A stretch of 36,216 nt of DNA, taken from positions 1 to 36,216 of the forward strand of contig JAZUPD010000007.1 of NCBI GenBank assembly GCA_045604985.1. Direction: 5' to 3'. The stretch is from SIG710 sp045604985 (lineage in GTDB: Bacteria; Bacillota; Clostridia; Oscillospirales; CAG-272). A model generated the notes under the pieces. That model was not told the origin of the DNA and did not search any database. It saw nothing but the letters and a program-made list of their open reading frames with translations. Position numbers and translations under genes: made by a program. This document shows positions 16,570 through 23,993 of this stretch, in pieces; the first letter of the stretch is position 1, and every line of letters starts with the position of its first letter.

Positions 16570-17337
16570 ATGAAAAGAATCGCAGTAATCACAGGAGCAT
16601 CCTCGGGAATGGGACGCAGCTTTGCACAGAAGCTTGATGCACAGGGAAATTTTGATGAGATATGGCTTATCGCCCGCCGTCTTGACAGGCTCGAAGAACT
16701 TGCAAAGGAGCTTAAGACGGAAGCAAAATGCATTTCCCTTGATCTTCTTAAACCCGAATCTTATCTTGAATATAAGAAACTTCTTGAGCAGGAAAAGCCT
16801 CAGGTTGATGTTCTCGTTTGCGGAGCTGGATTTGGCAGATTCGGCAGATTTACAGAAATGCCTCTTGACACACAGCTCAGCATGGTCGACCTCAATGTGA
16901 AGGCTCTTGTTGCTTTTACATATGAGACTATCCCCTATATGGCAAAGGGGTCTCAGATATATGAGATAGACTCTCTTTCATCCTTCCAGCCCGTTCCTTA
17001 TATAAACGTTTACGGTGCTACGAAGGCTTTTGTCCTTAGTTTTTCTAGAGCCCTAAATGTTGAACTTGTAACAAAGGGCATAAAGGTAATGGCAGTCTCA
17101 CCGGGATGGGTAAAGACCGAATTTTTCGACCATGCGGTAACCGATGACACCATCGTTTATTATAACAGATATTATGAGGCAGACGAAGTGGTCGTGCGTG
17201 CTCTCCGCGATATGAAAAAAGGTAAGGATCTTTCTATATGTGGTTTCCCCGTAAGAGCTCAGGTGTTTTTTACAAAGCTTCTTCCCCACAGGCTTATAAT
17301 GAAAATATGGTGTAAGCAACAAAAAAAGCCTTTTTAA
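16570..17337 (+). CDS. Short-chain dehydrogenase/reductase
   Basis: The 255-residue protein has the classical SDR features: cofactor loop ITGASSGMG near the N-terminus, VLVCGAGFGRFG (NAG-like motif), and the active-site YGATKAF with the serine about 13 residues earlier (IDSLSSFQPVPYINVYGATKAF). Such enzymes are NAD(P)-dependent oxidoreductases; the substrate cannot be told. The start at 16570 (protein MKRIAVITG) is chosen over an ATG seven codons upstream because AAGGA lies between them and the family begins here. It has its own promoter and terminator. The C-terminus is basic and hydrophobic (FFTKLLPHRLIMKIWCKQQKK), which might touch the membrane. Confidence 0.9.
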   Translation: MKRIAVITGASSGMGRSFAQKLDAQGNFDEIWLIARRLDRLEELAKELKTEAKCISLDLLKPESYLEYKKLLEQEKPQVDVLVCGAGFGRFGRFTEMPLDTQLSMVDLNVKALVAFTYETIPYMAKGSQIYEIDSLSSFQPVPYINVYGATKAFVLSFSRALNVELVTKGIKVMAVSPGWVKTEFFDHAVTDDTIVYYNRYYEADEVVVRALRDMKKGKDLSICGFPVRAQVFFTKLLPHRLIMKIWCKQQKKPF

Positions 17338-17350
17338 AGGGGCTAAAAAA

Positions 17351-17384
17351 GAAGGGCTGACCGCATGGTCAGCCCTTCTTTTTT
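17351..17384. terminator. Bidirectional terminator after the SDR gene and the small lipoprotein gene
   Basis: GAAGGGCTGACC (17351-17362) pairs with GGTCAGCCCTTC (17367-17378) around GCAT. It is followed by six T residues on the plus side and preceded by an A-rich tract for the minus-strand gene. Confidence 0.9.
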
Positions 17385-17556
17385 ACGGTCTCCAGATGGG
17401 GGACCAGTTTGCCTCATCCTCTGTTTCGTACGTGATGGCAACAGTATCCGTGTCTGTATCTGTATCATTATCATTCTCCTCGCCACAGGAAGCAAAACAA
17501 AATGTAATTGCAAGAGCGAGCAACATAATAAGTGTTTTTCTAAGTAAATTTGTCAT
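17383..17556 (-). CDS. Small putative lipoprotein, acidic
   Basis: The 57-residue product starts MTNLLRKTLIMLLALAITF and has a lipobox-like FASC (Cys24). After the cysteine come GEEN and a DTDTDTDT repeat, then a Trp-containing tail ending WSPIWRP. It should be exported and lipid-anchored with only about 33 exposed residues. AAAGG-type sequence precedes the ATG, and a good promoter is divergent from the zinc operon. No family is recognised. The acidic Asp/Thr stretch could bind cations, but this is speculation. Confidence 0.7.
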   Translation of the reverse strand: MTNLLRKTLIMLLALAITFCFASCGEENDNDTDTDTDTVAITYETEDEANWSPIWRP

Positions 17557-17588
17557 ATTTTTTTCCTTTCCCTTTATCTTCTCCTAAT

Positions 17589-17617
17589 ATTTTATCAGTT
17601 TCCTTCCATATTGTCAA
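17589..17617 (-). promoter_or_regulatory. Promoter of the small lipoprotein gene
   Basis: On the minus strand TTGACA (17612-17617) and TAAAAT (17589-17594) are spaced by 17 bases. It is back to back with the zinc operon promoter, with only 17 bases between the two -35 boxes. Confidence 0.75.
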
Positions 17618-17634
17618 TAGTTATATAAAAACTG

Positions 17635-17663
17635 TTGACAAACGGAAGAAGATATGATACAAT
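17635..17663 (+). promoter_or_regulatory. Promoter of the zinc operon
   Basis: TTGACA (17635-17640) and TACAAT (17658-17663) are spaced by 17 bases. The predicted start of transcription lies inside the operator at 17664-17680. Confidence 0.8.
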
Positions 17664-17680
17664 ATGAGAACCATTCTCAT
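17664..17680. promoter_or_regulatory. Fur-family (Zur-type) operator
   Basis: ATGAGAACCATTCTCAT is a near-perfect palindrome. In the 7-1-7 form used for Bacillus Fur, PerR and Zur boxes it reads TGAGAAC-C-ATTCTCA. It overlaps the transcription start of the operon, so a metal-loaded repressor bound here would block initiation. The first gene of the operon encodes a Fur-family protein, which implies autoregulation. Confidence 0.75.
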
Positions 17681-17694
17681 TTTGGAGGTTCAAA

Positions 17695-18111
17695 ATGGCA
17701 AACGGAAGATACAATACTGCCGCACGGGAAGCGATAGTGGCATTTTTTACTTCAAACCCCGACAGACTGTTCACAGCAGACGGCGTTTTTGATAAAATAT
17801 CATCTTTGCTCTCGAAGGCTCCGGGCAAAAGCACCGTTTATCGTCTGCTTTCAAATCTGACAAGTGACGGAGTCCTTCGCAAATACAGAGACGGCACCGA
17901 TTCTTTTACCCTTTATCAGCTTGTGGGAAAGGGAGACTGTGAGCATCATCTCCATATGAAATGCACCTCATGCGGTATAATTTACCACCTTGAATGTGAC
18001 CGAAGCCATGAAATGCTTGCTCATGTCCTTGACATCCACGGCTTTAAGATCGACAGTGGCAGTTCAATGCTTTGCGGTCAGTGCGAAAACTGCAGAAAAG
18101 GATCAAAATAA
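17695..18111 (+). CDS. zur: Fur-family metal regulator, probably Zur
   Basis: The 138-residue protein has an N-terminal winged helix with KSTVYRLLSNLTSDGVLRKY (about 45-64) and a C-terminal dimerisation/metal domain. Metal residues seen are HHLH (84-87), CTSCG (Cys90, Cys93) and CGQCENC (Cys127, Cys130, Cys133). The latter cysteine pairs form the structural zinc site known in Fur proteins. It opens the operon with znuA, znuC and znuB, and its own promoter carries the matching box, so Zur is favoured over Fur or PerR. GGAGG precedes the ATG. It is shorter than Fur at the N-terminus but within the family range. Confidence 0.9.
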   Translation: MANGRYNTAAREAIVAFFTSNPDRLFTADGVFDKISSLLSKAPGKSTVYRLLSNLTSDGVLRKYRDGTDSFTLYQLVGKGDCEHHLHMKCTSCGIIYHLECDRSHEMLAHVLDIHGFKIDSGSSMLCGQCENCRKGSK

Positions 18112-18113
18112 AT

Positions 18114-19052
18114 ATGATTAGAAAAATAACGGTGTTGCTGCTGCTTCTTTTCCTCTCCTTTTCCCTTGCCTGTTGTGCCGAGGTTAAGGATGATGGGGAA
18201 AAGGACGGCATATGCATAGTGACGACTGTTTTCCCCCAATACGATTTTGCAAAAAAGCTTACCGAGGGAACGTCTGCCGATATAAGGATGCTCATTCACG
18301 CCGGAAGCGATGCTCATTCCTATGACCCAACTCCCGCCGACATGATAGCGGCGGCAAAAAGCGACATTTTTATATGGGTCGGTGGCGAGAGCGAGGCTTG
18401 GGCTGAAAAGATAATAAAAAGCACCCTAACCGAAAAAACAAAGATCATTGCGCTGATTGATACCGTTCCGCTTCTTGAAAGCGACAGCGGTCATGAGCAT
18501 GATGATAGCGAGGATCATGTACACCAACATGACGAGCATGTTTGGACGTCGCCCAAAAACGCAATCGAGATTGTAAAGGTTATTTGCGAAGCACTCTGCG
18601 AGATTGACGGAGAAAACGCCAAAATATACAGACAAAATGCCGAGAATTATCTTGATTGTCTTTCACAGCTTGACGAAGAGCTTACCACCGTTGCTGCGGA
18701 GATAGGCAAAAGACCGATCATCGTCGGCGACAGATTTCCCTTTTTGTATTTGGCAAACGACTATGGGCTTGAGTTTGCATCTCCATTCAGGGGCTGCTCG
18801 TCACATACAGAGACTTCGATGGCAGAAATGGCGGCTATTATCGAAATTGCAAGAGAAAACGGTGCAAAAACGGTGTTTTCAGTGGAGTTTTCAAGCGAAA
18901 AAATGGCAAAGAGCATAGCGGGCGAGGTGGGAGCATCCGTTTCCCGTCTCTATTCCTGCCATACAGCCTCGGGGAATGATATAGACGAGGGAAACGGCTA
19001 TATAGAAATTATGAGAAAAAATATCGCAGCCCTTCGTGGTGCATACAAATAA
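18114..19052 (+). CDS. znuA: Zinc ABC transporter substrate-binding lipoprotein
   Basis: ZnuA captures zinc outside the membrane and delivers it to the ZnuB permease. The 312-residue product begins MIRKITVLLLLLFLSFSLACC, a lipoprotein signal with Cys20. The metal ligands typical of cluster A-I binding proteins are visible: His68 in DAHSYDPTP and His142 in EHVWTSP. A His/Asp-rich loop (125-143, GHEHDDSEDHVHQHDEH) precedes the latter and is typical of zinc rather than manganese binders. Start at 18114 is two bases after the zur stop; AAAGGA in the end of zur serves as ribosome binding site. Translation is probably coupled to zur. Confidence 0.93.
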   Translation: MIRKITVLLLLLFLSFSLACCAEVKDDGEKDGICIVTTVFPQYDFAKKLTEGTSADIRMLIHAGSDAHSYDPTPADMIAAAKSDIFIWVGGESEAWAEKIIKSTLTEKTKIIALIDTVPLLESDSGHEHDDSEDHVHQHDEHVWTSPKNAIEIVKVICEALCEIDGENAKIYRQNAENYLDCLSQLDEELTTVAAEIGKRPIIVGDRFPFLYLANDYGLEFASPFRGCSSHTETSMAEMAAIIEIARENGAKTVFSVEFSSEKMAKSIAGEVGASVSRLYSCHTASGNDIDEGNGYIEIMRKNIAALRGAYK

Positions 19053-19073
19053 AAAAAGAATAGGACAAATATT

Positions 19074-19799
19074 TTGAAAAACAAAACACAGCATCAGATA
19101 GAATGCAGAGGGGTTTCTCTCTCTTATGACGGAAAAACGGTGCTTTCCGATGTGAATTTTTCTGTCTCTGCGGGCGATTATCTTTGCATCGTCGGAGAAA
19201 ACGGCTCGGGAAAAAGCACTCTCATAAAGGCTCTAATCTCTCTTAAAAAGCCCTCGGGAGGAGAGATTCTTTTTGGCGAGGGCATTTCCGGAAGAAAAAT
19301 CGGTTATCTTCCCCAACAAACGGATTTTCAGAAGAATTTTCCCGCAAAGGTGCGGGAGATAGTCATATCGGGCTGTCTCGGCAAAGGCGGATTTCATCCC
19401 TTTTATACTGCCTCAGACAAAAAAAGAGCCTCGGAGGCCATGGAAAAAATGGGCATTTCGGAGATTTCGGAAAGTTCATTTTCTGATCTTTCGGGTGGAC
19501 AAAAACAGAGGGTCATTCTTGCAAGAGCTCTTTGTGCGGCAGAAAAAATGCTCCTTCTTGACGAGCCTGTGACGGGACTTGACCCAATTGCCGCAAAGGA
19601 ACTTTATTCTCTCATTTCCCATCTCAATAAAAATGACGGAATGACAGTTATCATGGTCTCCCACGATATCGGTCAGTCTTTAAAATACGCAAACAAGATA
19701 CTGCACCTTGATAAGTCCGTCAGATTTTTTGGCACAAAGGAGGAATATTTTTCTTCATCCTCTCTCAGTGTGCTTACGGGAGGTGAAGAGGATGAATGA
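19074..19799 (+). CDS. znuC: Zinc ABC transporter ATP-binding protein
   Basis: The 241-residue ATPase powers zinc import. Walker A is GENGSGKST (41-49), the Q-loop LPQQTDFQ (79-86), the signature LSGGQKQR (139-146), Walker B LLLDEP (160-165) and the switch histidine MVSHDIG. The start is a TTG at 19074 with AGGAC about ten bases upstream; no ATG or GTG in a suitable position gives a full N-terminus. It begins 21 bases after znuA and overlaps znuB by eight bases, so the subunits are likely made together. Confidence 0.93.
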   Translation: MKNKTQHQIECRGVSLSYDGKTVLSDVNFSVSAGDYLCIVGENGSGKSTLIKALISLKKPSGGEILFGEGISGRKIGYLPQQTDFQKNFPAKVREIVISGCLGKGGFHPFYTASDKKRASEAMEKMGISEISESSFSDLSGGQKQRVILARALCAAEKMLLLDEPVTGLDPIAAKELYSLISHLNKNDGMTVIMVSHDIGQSLKYANKILHLDKSVRFFGTKEEYFSSSSLSVLTGGEEDE

Positions 19800-20628
19800 T
19801 ATTTTCGTGTCACTTGGGGAGTATTTTTCATATAAATTCGTAATATTTGCCTTTGTGGTGGGAGTTCTCGTGTCCCTTTGTGCGTCACTTCTTGGTGTGA
19901 CCCTTGTGCTTCGCCGCTGCTCTATGATAGGGGACGGACTTTCCCATGTTGCTTTTGGTGCATTGGCTGTATCGACGGTGTTTGGGGCAGCGCCTCTTGA
20001 ATTTTCATTGCCCGTTGTGGTGGTTTCCGCAATTTTGCTCCTGCGCATAAGCGAAAACAGCCGTATAGGGGGAGATGCCGCCATTGCCATGATATCCAGC
20101 GCATCGGTGGCACTTGGAGTTATAGCAATTTCCCTTACCACGGGCATGAATTCGGATGTCAATTCCTATATGTTTGGCTCGCTGACTGCAATGGAGAGAG
20201 GGGACATCATTCTCGCTATCGTACTTTCGGTCTTTGTTTTGCTCTTTTTCATTTTCTTTTTCAACCGCATCTTTGTATTTACCTTTTATGAGGATTTTGC
20301 AAGATCGGCGGGGCTTCGCACGGAGATTTATAAAACGGTGACGGCGGTTGTCACCGCCATTACAATCACCATTGGAATGAGAGTCATTGGTGCGATGCTG
20401 ATATCTGCCCTTATTATCTTTCCTGCTCTTGGGGCTATGCGCGTTTTCAGAGGATTTAAGGCGGTATGTATCTTTTCCGCAGTTCTTGCGGTCATTTCCG
20501 CTTCACTTGGTATATGCTCTTCCTGTCTGTGGGAACTTCCAACGGGTGCGGCAATAGTGGCTTTCAATGCCGTTTCATTCCTTGTTTGCTCCCTTTTCGG
20601 GGGATTTATGAGACTCGGTAAAAAATAA
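19792..20628 (+). CDS. znuB: Zinc ABC transporter permease
   Basis: This is the 278-residue membrane subunit of the ABC-3 family, with about eight hydrophobic segments. Motifs include GVTLVLRRCSMIGDGLSHVAFGALA and the coupling region FARSAGLRTEIY. The TM part GMRVIGAMLISALIIFPALGAM is strongly conserved in the family. The ATG at 19792 overlaps the end of znuC (ATGAATGA arrangement) and follows GGAGG, so translational coupling is likely. A longer upstream frame exists but runs inside znuC. Confidence 0.93.
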   Translation: MNDIFVSLGEYFSYKFVIFAFVVGVLVSLCASLLGVTLVLRRCSMIGDGLSHVAFGALAVSTVFGAAPLEFSLPVVVVSAILLLRISENSRIGGDAAIAMISSASVALGVIAISLTTGMNSDVNSYMFGSLTAMERGDIILAIVLSVFVLLFFIFFFNRIFVFTFYEDFARSAGLRTEIYKTVTAVVTAITITIGMRVIGAMLISALIIFPALGAMRVFRGFKAVCIFSAVLAVISASLGICSSCLWELPTGAAIVAFNAVSFLVCSLFGGFMRLGKK

Positions 20629-20644
20629 TTTTTGGGAGATATAA

Positions 20645-21562
20645 ATGGATAGATATAATGATCATCCGTCCTTCGGCTCGGATGGAAGCTTGAAAAAGCG
20701 AATAAATAGGATAGCGGCGATCCATGATGTTTCCTGTCTTGGAAGATGTGCGCTGACCATAATAATTCCCGTTCTTTCCGCAATGGGACACCAGTGTGTG
20801 CCGCTACCCACTGCGTTGCTTTCAACCCATACGGGGGGCTTCAGAAATATGTTTTTTTCCGACCTCACCCATCATATGGGCGAGATAGTAAGCCATTGGA
20901 AGTCCATCGGCACCGATTTCGATGCTATATACAGCGGGTTTTTGGGAAGCTCGGAGCAAATTGAAATACTCAAAGGCTTTATTCGTGATTTTTCGGTCAA
21001 AAATGACGGTTCTTCGGCTTTTGTTGCCGTTGACCCCGTTATGGGTGACGACGGAGAGCTTTATTCTACATATGACAGAACTCTTATGAAAGGGATGAGC
21101 AGTCTTTGCTACGGCGCAGACCTGATAACGCCAAATCTCACAGAGGCTTGCTTTTTGACGGGAGAAAAATATCCCTGTCAAACGCTTTCGTTTGATGAAG
21201 GAAAAGAAATGGCAGAAAATCTGCTTAAAAGGCTTTCGGAAAAATTCGGATGCAAAAAAACCGTGGTAAGCGGCATCGTTTGCGAGGATGGGGGCGAAAA
21301 AAGCGTTCTCACTGCTTCCGTAGAGGAGAAAAAGGCCGTGCCGTATTTTCACAGCACAGCCCTTATGTCTCGCTCGTATCCCGGCACAGGCGACCTTTTT
21401 GCATCTATTCTTTTGGGCAAGCTGCTTGCAGGTGATGATTTTGAAAAATCTCTTGACTATGCCTGCAATTTTACCGCATATGCCATCACTTTTTCTCAGG
21501 GATATGCGACACCCATCCGTGATGGGCTTATAATCGAGCCTTGTCTTTCAAAATTGATGTAA
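20645..21562 (+). CDS. Pyridoxal/pyridoxamine kinase
   Basis: The 305-residue protein is a ribokinase-fold kinase of the PdxK/PdxY group, which phosphorylates pyridoxal (and pyridoxamine) to the cofactor PLP. Seen are IAAIHDVSCLGRCALTIIIPVLSAMG, LPTALLSTHTGGF, YSGFLGSSEQ, the phosphate/metal region VDPVMGDDGELY and the anion hole with catalytic Asp in YPGTGDLFASILLGKL. The first 20 residues, rich in charged and polar residues, extend beyond the family's usual start. GGGAG precedes the ATG, 16 bases after znuB, so it is read with the zinc genes. Pyridoxal kinases can use zinc-ATP, which may explain the placement; that link is inference. Confidence 0.9.
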   Translation: MDRYNDHPSFGSDGSLKKRINRIAAIHDVSCLGRCALTIIIPVLSAMGHQCVPLPTALLSTHTGGFRNMFFSDLTHHMGEIVSHWKSIGTDFDAIYSGFLGSSEQIEILKGFIRDFSVKNDGSSAFVAVDPVMGDDGELYSTYDRTLMKGMSSLCYGADLITPNLTEACFLTGEKYPCQTLSFDEGKEMAENLLKRLSEKFGCKKTVVSGIVCEDGGEKSVLTASVEEKKAVPYFHSTALMSRSYPGTGDLFASILLGKLLAGDDFEKSLDYACNFTAYAITFSQGYATPIRDGLIIEPCLSKLM

Positions 21563-21568
21563 AGCTCC

Positions 21569-22135
21569 TTATTTTATAAGGGAAAGCAGACTGTTCATAG
21601 AGTGCATAAGCTCCCGCCCGCTGCTTTCCAAATCCCTTTCGAGAGCTAGTATTTCGTCACGTTCTTCATATTCTGAGGCGCATCCGCAAAGCCTCACAGT
21701 ACCCTCGAGGATGCAGATCATATAGCGGAGATAATCACAGCAAAGGCGCTCGCTGATGTCGGAGGAAATAAGGTCATCCCAAAGCCTCTCAAAAATATTT
21801 TTCGATTTTTTCAGAAAACTCTCATTCTCCTTCTGCGGGCAAGGGGCATTATAATTCTTTTTTGCTTCTTCAAGGCTTTTGCGGGCAGAAAAAAGCTCTG
21901 CCTCGGCTTCCTCGGCGATGACGATAAGCGGCTCGTAGGAAGAAAAATACAAAAGGCTTTTGGACATTTCCTCGCCTGTTTTGAGAAGTGGAGTCATCAT
22001 CGCACAAAAATGCTCAAAAACTGAGCAGAGAGCTTGATTTTCGAGTGCTCTCGTCCCCGAATAGATAAGAGAATCTATCATAAGCTGTGCTTCTCGGATA
22101 AAATCCTTTGCGGCATGGCACAGATCATATTTCAT
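21569..22135 (-). CDS. Unknown alpha-helical protein
   Basis: The 188-residue product matches no family I recognise. It is predicted to be almost wholly helical, with long amphipathic stretches (SARKSLEEAKKNY, LERDLESSGRELMHSMNSLLSLIK) and eight cysteines, including CDYLRYMICILEGTVRLCGC. No signal peptide or clear membrane segment is visible. It has a strong AAGGAGGTG ribosome binding site. It converges on the pyridoxal kinase gene with only six bases between the stop codons and no hairpin terminator, so the transcripts may overlap. No good promoter was found upstream. Confidence 0.75.
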   Translation of the reverse strand: MKYDLCHAAKDFIREAQLMIDSLIYSGTRALENQALCSVFEHFCAMMTPLLKTGEEMSKSLLYFSSYEPLIVIAEEAEAELFSARKSLEEAKKNYNAPCPQKENESFLKKSKNIFERLWDDLISSDISERLCCDYLRYMICILEGTVRLCGCASEYEERDEILALERDLESSGRELMHSMNSLLSLIK

Positions 22136-22344
22136 TTTAAAACACCTCCTTGTTTAAAGTATATTCCGATAAACAATTTTCGACATAAAAAAGAAAAAAA
22201 TCAAGCTTTTTGTGGGCGTAAATCGCTAATTAAACCGCAAAGGGTTCGTTGCTCTTTATTTGCGATGTTTAAGAGGGTGTTTTCGGCAAGTATACCGAAA
22301 AAATAAAGAGAATTTTCGTAAGTTACATAGTTTCCTTTAATAGA

Positions 22345-22375
22345 AAAATCCAAGTTCAGCTTGAACTTGGATTTT
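22345..22375 (-). terminator. Terminator of the ECF-YmdB-YibE/F operon
   Basis: AAAATCCAAGTTCA and its complement form 14-base arms around three bases, just after the last gene of the minus-strand operon. On the minus strand TTTTTCTA follows the stem. The rest of 22136-22393 shows no gene or other clear element. Confidence 0.8.
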
Positions 22376-22393
22376 GTTATGGATGAAAAACTT

Positions 22394-23125
22394 TTAAAAT
22401 TCGTTATTGTTGGATTGGTCGTCGTTTTCGACCGTGGGAGTTCCTTCTGTATTCTCGTTTTCAACAGGTGTGCTTTCAACGGGAACGTTTTCTTGCTGAT
22501 CGTTGAAGCCGGAATTGCTTTGAGGCTCATATGGATTATAGCCTTGCGGACTCTTTATCAGGTCATTGGACCAACGACCGTTTCCATGGAAAAAATCTGC
22601 AGGACCATAACATATCTTAGGTTCGTTGTTTCTTATAGAGAATACTATAAAGGGCGTTGAAATGGAAAATAATATCGAAAGAACTGTGAAGTTCACGGCA
22701 TTTTGGGGCGAAAATATATTGAAAAGTCTGTAAAGTGCAATATAGTTGAAAACATTCGTTGCGATTATTGTACCAAAATATATCAGATAGACAAGGATAA
22801 GGATTCCGCCGAAATTATGGAACATATAAAGAGATGTGAGTAGGGAATACAGTATGGAGACGACAAAATTTACCGCTTGAAGGATCAAGAGTATATAAGA
22901 ATATTTCAAGGTCTTTTTGCCAAACGAGGGCGTTTCTGCCATAAGACCGAGAAGATAACTTGAAGCGATCGGAACAAATGCCATCCAAGGAGAGGGCAGA
23001 CTGAGCTTTTTAGCCATTTTGTAAAGGCCAATGGAATATAAAGCATAAATCGTAACTGATATGGCAAGCACTACAAAAAGTACTATCATACCAATAAAGA
23101 ACGTTGCTAAGAAAATGTTGCTCAT
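22394..23125 (-). CDS. Polytopic membrane protein with polar C-terminal tail
   Basis: The 243-residue protein has about five hydrophobic segments in residues 5-175, and a hydrophilic, Asn/Gln/Glu/Pro-rich tail of about 60 residues. The motif IGLYKMAKKLSLPSPWMAFVPIASSYLLG after the first segment is typical of a widespread clostridial membrane family of unknown function, recalled from memory. The tail contains a near repeat (PVESTPVENENTEGTPTVEN) and is probably disordered. The ATG at 23125 is preferred because AAAGGA stands upstream; a start six codons earlier lacks one. It is the last gene of a six-gene minus-strand operon, 21 bases after the ribbon-helix-helix gene. Confidence 0.75.
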   Translation of the reverse strand: MSNIFLATFFIGMIVLFVVLAISVTIYALYSIGLYKMAKKLSLPSPWMAFVPIASSYLLGLMAETPSFGKKTLKYSYILLILQAVNFVVSILYSLLTSLYMFHNFGGILILVYLIYFGTIIATNVFNYIALYRLFNIFSPQNAVNFTVLSILFSISTPFIVFSIRNNEPKICYGPADFFHGNGRWSNDLIKSPQGYNPYEPQSNSGFNDQQENVPVESTPVENENTEGTPTVENDDQSNNNEF

Positions 23126-23146
23126 AATAAAAGATCCTTTCAAAAA

Positions 23147-23356
23147 TCAAATGCGTTCTTCGTATTCTGAAAGATCAATGCCCGAAAGGTCGGCGGGCTT
23201 GATCTTTCCTTTTGTTTTTTCGTAATAAGCAATGTTGTTACGAAGCATGAAAAGAAATTGGTTGTTTGGCGTTCTTCCTTCCTTTTCCGAAACGAAAATA
23301 AATTTTTTCATCATATCTTCGTTCATTCTTATTTTTATCTCATATTCGTTTTTCAT
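23147..23356 (-). CDS. Small ribbon-helix-helix (Arc-like) DNA-binding protein
   Basis: The 69-residue protein starts with a beta strand of alternating residues (YEIKIRMN) followed by two helices (EDMMKKFIFVSEKEGRTPNNQFLFMLRNNIAYYEK). That is the Arc/MetJ ribbon-helix-helix layout, a dimeric DNA-binding fold. The C-terminal 20 residues (IKPADLSGIDLSEYEERI) are polar. It overlaps the end of the winged-helix gene by 17 bases, with AAGGACG as ribosome binding site inside that gene. It may regulate this operon or partner the winged-helix protein; neither is shown. No toxin partner is evident. Confidence 0.7.
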   Translation of the reverse strand: MKNEYEIKIRMNEDMMKKFIFVSEKEGRTPNNQFLFMLRNNIAYYEKTKGKIKPADLSGIDLSEYEERI

Positions 23357-23993
23357 TGTCTTCGTCCTTTCCTTCTTTTATAAGTGAATATCCCAAGCCT
23401 CTGACGGTGAAAATGAGCCTTCTTCCGATGGGAAATTCGATCTTTTTTCTCAAACGGCAAATATAAACATCAACTATGTTTCCGCCTTTTTCGCTGTCAT
23501 GCCCGATGGCTTTACTAAGCTCCTCTCGGCTCACTTCTCTGCCTTTTTCTGCGGCACGGGTAAGGAGATAGAGCATTTTCCATTCGGTAGAGCTGAGCAT
23601 AACGATCTCGCCTGCAACCAGCGCAGTTTTTTTATCGGGAAGAGCGAGAATTTCGATCTTATCACCTGCAAAAGCCGTCGTCTCTTTAGATGGGAGATAA
23701 ACAAGCTCGGCAAAAAGATCTTTTAGCTTTTTCCTGAGGTCGGAGGAAGAAAAAATATAGGGGAAGACAAATGTTTTTCCGTCTCTTTCGGGATCTTCAA
23801 CCCCGTACCGCATAAAAACTATAACGGTTTTTTCATTCTTTATGTATGGCAAAAATTCTTCTTCCGTCAGAATAATGTCTGCGTCGTTTTCATTTTTTGC
23901 TATCTTAAAGCCACAGGACATCAGCTCATATATCAGCATTTCCGAATATTCTCTATCGCTGAAAATCAGAGCCGCACTAAGATCAATCCTCAT
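23340..23993 (-). CDS. Orphan OmpR-type winged-helix regulator with degenerate receiver
   Basis: Residues about 113-207 form an OmpR/PhoB-type DNA-binding domain: VMLSSTEWKMLYLLTRAAEKGREVSREELSKAI, then VDVYICRLRKKIEF and FTVRGLGYSLI. The first 100 residues have receiver-like size and pattern. However, the expected phosphorylated aspartate is missing (ADIILTEEE at 38-46) and so is the lysine near the end (PYIFSSSDLRKKL). It therefore should not work by phosphotransfer. No histidine kinase is nearby. The gene overlaps YibE/F by 11 bases and the next gene by 17, so the three are translationally coupled. AAGGTG precedes the ATG. Its targets are unknown. Confidence 0.82.
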   Translation of the reverse strand: MRIDLSAALIFSDREYSEMLIYELMSCGFKIAKNENDADIILTEEEFLPYIKNEKTVIVFMRYGVEDPERDGKTFVFPYIFSSSDLRKKLKDLFAELVYLPSKETTAFAGDKIEILALPDKKTALVAGEIVMLSSTEWKMLYLLTRAAEKGREVSREELSKAIGHDSEKGGNIVDVYICRLRKKIEFPIGRRLIFTVRGLGYSLIKEGKDEDNEKRI

